This document shows positions 58,264 to 64,000 of a stretch of DNA of 64,000 nt, piece after piece. The stretch's first letter is position 1. The number at the start of each line of letters is the position of its first letter. Source of the DNA: Prosopocoilus inquinatus. Lineage: Eukaryota; Arthropoda; Insecta; Coleoptera; Lucanidae. The notes under the pieces were generated by a model, which was given only the letters and a program-made list of their open reading frames with translations, had not been told where the DNA came from and did no database searches. The position numbers were made by a program, and so were the translations under genes. Location: contig CM069874.1 in NCBI GenBank assembly GCA_036172665.1, positions 48,342,707 through 48,406,706 of the forward strand, written 5' to 3'.

Positions 58264-60183
58264 TACAGGATGACTGGTATGTCGACGTATTCCTTTGAAG
58301 GCGTGTTAGTAGCGCTCATTTGCAATTGATTTGACCATACTATGCATTATACAAAATGCAATAGTTAATGAGATATTTTATTTTTTGTCTTTTCTTTAGA
58401 AATACAATGGCTGAAAAGACACTTCTCTAAAAGAAAATCCAATCTACTTACAATCTTACAACATTTATTCTGACTTATTTCCAAAGTTCTATAATAAATT
58501 CAGCTTGCAAATTATTCCAAGAACTTCTTTGATTTATTGCTTTTCCAGTGAGGTAAAGTTTTAGTAAAATTATTTTACTTCTATTAATAGTATAACAATA
58601 CTAGACGAACGTATGGATTTCAATTTCGTCTTTATTACACAGCGAATAGACTAATAAATAAAAATTCATAAATTTCTAGTCCACATTTTTAATTATGTTT
58701 GATTTTCGAAATGGCTCCCTCTGGCTCGTATGCAAAATCTTGTTCCTTTTCGTACTTTTGTTTCACTAATAGAAAAGGACAATAGGAAAAACTAAACAAC
58801 AGGAACAAGTACTTGACAATACCAACAAAAATGAATGGCAGGAAAGGAGTTGCACTTATTATTTAAACAGAATTCAGAAAATTACAATTAACGACTGCAG
58901 TGTTTGACGTCGACAATTATTTTTAATATATTTTAGCGTTAATCTAGTGTTAATACGTAACTGAACAGACTCAGTCCTACTTAGTAATTGAGTTTGAGAA
59001 ATATTTATGTCAGTTTTTGGTTGGAATTAAGTTTAATACAAATATTATTTAAAATGGCCATCATTTGAAGGAAAAATCACCTTCCAGTAGATTCTCTTTG
59101 GCATTGAAGAATCGGCTTCGGTCGAAAAATGAAAACTTCAAATTTTAAGCTTACACTGGAACAATTTTCTTTAATTTCCAATTTAGTGAAGTCACGGGAC
59201 TTTTTAAGGCATTTTTCAACTGAAGTTTATCGAAAACTAATATTTAACAGAAGTTGTTATCCTCTTAAATTGAAAACAATGAATATTCTCTTTCGTACTT
59301 AATAATTATTATTTGATGGAAGTATGATGTAAACAGATTTTATTAAAACTTAAAACCCTCATTCGAAAGGCAATAAATCAGAGAAGTTTTCAGAATAATT
59401 TTGCAAGGTGATTGACAAAGGGAGGGTCTAAGAAAGTGAACGGCTTGAAACCAATTTGAGACAGCGGCAGTTCGACTCGACGCGGGGGTCTAAATCGAAG
59501 CGTTAAATGTTCGGCCCGCTTATACGTGATTTTTAATCAATCAGTCTAATATCGCCACGGTAACAACGCGAATATGATTCCGGAAGCTAATAACAGCTCT
59601 TTCTTGAATTTAGAAACAACAATTTAGTTGATTTGAATTAAATAAAAACACGACACGTCTCTGCAGCACACTCTCTCGTGCGCATCGTGTCCGAGCATCG
59701 CTGTCAACCGCGACATTATTGTGAATCATGCCGTCCTAACGAATGCATTATTATTTTGGCTTACCGATTGTTCACTATAAGCTAGACGCGCTGTGCCGGC
59801 AAATATGAGGCGTGTACACAATCTATTTATAACATCGCACCGCTTTGTTGCAATAGTAAAGTTTTAACTTTTTTCTGTCCGCCATGTGGTGATTCTATTA
59901 CCAAATTTTGGAAATAAGTCAGAATAAATGTTCAAGTAGATTGGATTTTCTTATCAGCCATTGTATTTCAAACTTAAAACATAAACTTTAAAAAAACTTC
60001 TTATACTTTCTGAGTAATGTTAAATAAATGTTAGTAGGGAGCATATTTCTAAGGAAAACACAAAAATTAAAATGTCTCATTAACTATCACATTTTGTATA
60101 ATAAATAATATGGTCAAATCAATTGCAAATGAGCTCTACTAATACACCCTCAAAGGAATACGTCGACTTACCAGTCACCTGTA
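58264..60183. mobile_element. 1.9-kb element with long terminal inverted repeats and a unique core
   Basis: TACAGGATGACTGGTATGTC at the left is matched inverted by GACTTACCAGTCACCTGTA at the right. The repeats extend through CAAATTGCAATTGATTTGACC-type sequence for about 230 bp to a block near 58480/59915. The right arm has about 100 extra bases. The core (58500-59900) holds a GC-richer part at 59460-59840 and no transposase. Confidence 0.85.
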
Positions 60184-60189
60184 TGTGCA

Positions 60190-61380
60190 GAATAGCCACA
60201 AATAAAGTATATATAGTCTCCAATATATTTATATAACAGAATTGATCACAATAAAACAGTCAAGTAAATTAGAAACATATTTTTATTATTTATCTTATAA
60301 ATAGCTTTTTCGAATAGTTGACTCCGAAAGCACTGATCGTCCGAGTTTTTTCTAGAAACTGTTTAAAAATTGTATTTTCCAGTTTTCTCCTAGGTATATT
60401 CGCTGCCGTATATACTTTACACAAATCTGCATAAAACTTCTTCTTTTCCGGAAACTGGCTGCGTATAAGGAGTGTATGAACTGATAGTTATTTCTTTTAA
60501 TATTAGATTAATGCTATACTGTTGTAATGTTTTTACCTTTTAATTAAGACGTACAATAGCATCAAACGTGAACAATACGTCAACTCACCCCTTTATTGCA
60601 CGATTGGCAAAAAAAAAAATTCTCCATCAGTTGCAAAAAGAGGTGGTTCTTTAATCCATTCTCAAATTAAAGCACTTATTTGTCCCTTTCTTTGGCATTT
60701 TCTTTTAAATTCGACGTTATCTGCTTAAAATATTTTAAACAATTAAATAATATAGATGCATTTTCTGTAAGTAGGGGGATGAAAGAAGAGACATTTGGTT
60801 TCTTTTTTTATTAAAGCCGACTCACTAAAATAAAGGTACCGTTATCTCCAGTTATTTCTGCATTTTGAATAAAAAAAGCTGCAATTCTTACCTTCAGAGG
60901 GTAAAAAGTTTTCAAGTACAGCAAAAATTATTATAAAAATTAAAATTTTCTGAAAAATCTGTTAAGTATACAAAAGTTTTCCTCTTGTATCACCTAGACA
61001 TGAACACAATGTAAATTATTATATTACACACCGGGTACCCGTTTTTCGATTTTAAGAATGGTGATTTCACTTATCTTAAGGGATACGAGGTTGGTTAGAT
61101 TAAAAAGAAAAGTGCCGTATTTTCATATTAAATAATAATATAAAAATCAATTACTTCTAGTTTATACCTTTACATTTTTAAGATATTGAGAAAAAATGTC
61201 TTTATTTTTATTTTAATTTTCTAGAATATTTTTTTAAGTAAGTTGTGTACAAAATTTACTAATAGAAATTTTTCTAGGCGCAACCATTACTTGCATTCAC
61301 TTATGTTAGCGCTCTCTATTCTTGTGTTACATTTCTATTATTTATTAATAAATCTACTCAATATTAAAAATCGTTTGCTG
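60190..61380. other. no gene recognised
   Basis: AT-rich interior of the hAT-like element. ACACCGGGTACCCGTTTTTC at 61027 is an isolated repeat end. Confidence 0.35.
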
Positions 61381-61478
61381 ATCTATGGGCCCTTTCGGAT
61401 CTGCACCCCTGGCATAGGCCCCTCTTGCCAGGGCCTAGCTACGGGGCTGGTAGGAACTATCAAATATCATAGCTATAA

Positions 61479-62555
61479 CACAGCATGACGATAAATAGCA
61501 ATAATTAGATGCGTACACTTTTAGCTTGTCATTTCGGTAATGCATTAAAATGAGTAAAATAAATTAAACAATGCATTAAAATGCAAATAAAATTAAACAA
61601 GAAAAAATCTTCCCTCTTGTATCTGATATTACGTTACACGAACATAACTTAAAAAGTTTGATGAAGTTTTTAGATAAAAAAGGTGATCTGGGTTCAAATC
61701 TGGCGAAAATATCATTTCGGTAATGAACTTGCACTACAGCAACAAAGTCGGTTTTTTTTTTACTCACAGGTTCATTTTTCTTAATTAAAATCTTACCAAA
61801 TTTTCTCGAAAAGTTTTTAGATTCTAAACAAAAGACGTAAATACCGAAAAGTAATAAATTGGTTGTGTTCAATGAAAACTACTAATTTTTGTAATTTATC
61901 CTAGCTAATATCACTCAAATTTTGAAATTCTGTTAGACGGCTAAAAGCCCGTTTTACAAGAATTGAAAAAAAGGCCTTAAAAAAATTGTTAAAAAATTCG
62001 AAAATGCAAGCCTTTGCCTGAAATTTTGCAGTAGTCAACAAAAAAAAAAATAACTGAAGAAGGATATATTAATACATACAGATTAATAAATTCTAAAATA
62101 CCAAACAAGTAAAGGGCACCTTACTTGTTAAGTAAGATCTTATCAGTTAGCCATCACGTTCCATAAGCTAATGTGTTTAATAATTTTCTGTTTTATTTTT
62201 CTCACGTGAAATTACATTAAATTAGTTTTTTGGAATCACTTGTTTATTTCTTTTGTTAATATAATAAACGTTTTAATATTCTAAGTGTGTGTTTATTTCC
62301 CATCCAATGATAAATTGAAATTTGTATAAATTACCGAAATGACTATTGTGCATTACAGAAATGACTAAAATCAAATCAGTTTCCCTTAGTTATATTGAAA
62401 CGTAAGTATGCATGATCTTTGCTGATACTGAAAATGAACTTATTTAGCCTAATTCTATAATACTGGAAAACAAAATTTGAAATATTTTCAAATTTTTTAT
62501 CATTACTTCCTTTGTCAAACTGGATCGTTATATGATATCCACCCTAATACACTCT
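61479..62555. repeat. 1.1-kb dispersed repeat with TTTCGGTAA motifs, copy 2
   Basis: Begins ACAGCATGACGATAAATAGC about 22 bp after the hAT-like target duplication and ends ATATCCACCCTAATACA. Overall similarity to 41705-42815 is high with several indels. Confidence 0.8.
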
Positions 62556-62559
62556 GGAT

Positions 62560-63005
62560 AAACTTTGACTTACTCTCTTGAAAATCAATCTATATTTTAT
62601 GAACGCATTCCTGCTTATGATTGGCTGAATAGATTTTTACTAAAACATGGCGGAAACAATTAAAAATGCACGCCATTCTGCCAGACTCTTATTAGAGGGT
62701 CTCTACTACAATTTAACCGAAAATCACGGAGTGGCTGATATCTAGCCAAGTTTTGTGAAGGTCCATACAATAAGGAAAACATCGGAATTACATTTGGTTA
62801 ACCTATAAAAAACATTGAATTACAATGTTTGTTGGCGAGTTTTGTGACACTTCCACGCTTTAGCATAACGTAAGTACACATAATAATGAAACTAATAAAA
62901 AACTTTGATGGATCAAATATAATAAGTTATACCGAATAACATTAATGTGAGTGCCTCGCCTATAGAGGGGACGTTGAAACCTGCGCTGCTGCTTTTTTTA
63001 TTTTT
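62560..63005. other. no gene recognised
   Basis: AT-rich; nothing further seen. Confidence 0.35.
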
Positions 63006-63017
63006 ATGCGACAGCTA

Positions 63018-63168
63018 TTCTCACCGAAAAATTCGGTGCAAATGGCCTGCAGCCTAAATTCACTGAAAATATCGGTGACATTACAAGGAACTATGTTTTG
63101 GACTATTTTCACCGAATTTTTCGGTGAATTTAGACCGCAGGCCATTTTTACCGAACTTCTGGGTCAAT
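63018..63168. repeat. foldback with ACCGAAAAATTCGGT motifs
   Basis: Left arm CACCGAAAAATTCGGTGCAA, AATGGCCTGCAGCC, then AAATTCACTGAAAATATCGG. Its inverted counterpart lies at about 63108-63168 (TTCACCGAATTTTTCGGTGA). Each arm itself contains the small palindrome. Confidence 0.75.
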
Positions 63169-63189
63169 TCAAATGCAGTTTATTTTAAT

Positions 63190-64000
63190 TGTATGTACAT
63201 TTTTATGGACTAAACAAGGTTTATTTTTTTTTTATATATTATTTAATAATTTTTTGAGGTATATGAGCTTTGCAGATAATTCGAAATTCATCTTTGAGAA
63301 TGCAATCAAAATTGTAAATGGTGTATGAATGAGTATGAATAAATAAACAGAAAAGCAATTACAATTACATAGTGCTTTAGAAAAGTCGCGAATAAATTTT
63401 AATTGCATTTTCGGCAAATATTCTCAGATACGTCGATTTTAGGCTGTTCTTGTCCACATTTTGATATGAAAACTCCATAGATGGTGCTAACGAAGTGACG
63501 GATAAGACGTCACCAATACATTTCTTTTAATAGCAACACTATTTTTTTGACGAAATCTTATAGATCTTCTCTTCCTGACTGCGACAATATGCCATATTAC
63601 CATGTTTTTACATTACCATTTAATTGACAAGAAGAACGATCAAAAATTAAATCAAATAGTTAGGGCTGTATTTAAAAGAATGATGATGACGTGACAGCGG
63701 AAAAACGAGTACTGATCAAGAAGACTGTTTTGCCATTTGTGTGGTGATTTGCACACGATATCAAATTAGTTAGATTTAAATTTAATAAATATCAAATTTT
63801 GTTCATCACATAATTATGCAGTGATAGTTTTCAATATACAAAACAATATATCAATATATAATATACTTTGTTTACAAATTAAAAGACCACTGGCGGTGTT
63901 GCCTTGTGAAAAATACAACCGGCAACGGTGTCCTAGAAAAATTTGGTTACAAAATTGGGAAGTATTTGAAATAAACGGTAAGGTTACACGACAAACTGTC
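63190..64000. other. no gene recognised
   Basis: AT-rich end of the window without recognised features. Confidence 0.35.

Larger units (their letters stand above)
55237..61449. mobile_element. 6.2-kb hAT-like element containing nested repeats
   Basis: The left end CAGTGCCGTAGCTAGGGC and the inverse of the right end (CAGCCCCGTAGCTAGGCC) match at 15 of 18 bases. A perfect 8-bp direct duplication, GTAGGAAC, lies at 55229-55236 and 61450-61457. This is the hAT signature. No transposase domain was seen inside. The interior is mostly other elements (foldback half, MITEs, a 1.9-kb inverted-repeat element), so the original hAT was much smaller and non-autonomous. Confidence 0.85.

Overview
This is an AT-rich, intron-bearing eukaryotic window dominated by decayed transposable elements. 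The one recognisable host gene encodes an eight-finger C2H2 protein with the finger order and C-terminal basic motif of Kruppel homolog 1 (Kr-h1), the juvenile-hormone-induced anti-metamorphic transcription factor of insects. The source is therefore an insect. A beetle would fit the mix of mariner, Harbinger, hAT and LINE remnants, but the order cannot be fixed from this sequence alone. No tRNA, rRNA, CRISPR array or bacterial-type operon was found.

Layout. 0.9-1.4 kb: truncated mariner. 2.4-5.4 kb: decayed PIF/Harbinger with two convergent genes, interrupted by a CCGAAA-rich element and a palindromic MITE. 5.8-18 kb: foldback elements, MITEs, a LINE reverse-transcriptase scrap and a full-length but broken mariner. 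18.2-19.1 kb: GC-richer unique sequence. 20.28-28.31 kb: a tandem duplication of a 4-kb unit, each copy holding a broken Tc1/mariner-superfamily transposon, about 2.5 kb of unique-looking DNA with two MITEs, and the 3' part of a LINE. 30.8-31.8 kb: foldback. 33.0-35.5 kb: nearly complete but frameshifted LINE on the minus strand. 35.6-36.7 kb: 1.1-kb foldback. 37.1-38.6 kb: GC-richer unique block with two copies of a 23-bp motif holding a CACGTG E-box, candidate juvenile-hormone response elements. 39-48 kb: satellite-like 171-bp array, foldbacks and dispersed repeats. 48.0-48.8 kb: non-autonomous hAT with a perfect 8-bp target duplication. 49.4-54.8 kb: Kr-h1 in two coding exons. 55.2-61.4 kb: a 6.2-kb interval with hAT-like inverted ends and a perfect 8-bp target duplication, packed with nested elements. 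61.5-64 kb: second copy of a 1.1-kb repeat and AT-rich sequence.

Kr-h1 model. A 31-codon first coding exon at 49628 ends in a phase that joins exactly to the large zinc-finger exon at 52774, giving a 525-residue protein. The motif pair near 37.3 and 38.1 kb lies about 11.5-12.4 kb upstream of the start codon. If these are the Met/Taiman-binding elements of Kr-h1, the regulatory region has been pushed far from the coding start by transposon insertions.

Transposon biology. Many repeats share a terminal motif close to TATACAGGGTGTTTC or TATACCGGGTGTCCC and are long inverted repeats that would form hairpin RNA if transcribed. One copy of this terminus sits next to a remnant transposase C-terminus, suggesting these are non-autonomous relatives of a Tc1/mariner-superfamily group. 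All boundaries were read by eye and carry an uncertainty of some bases to tens of bases.
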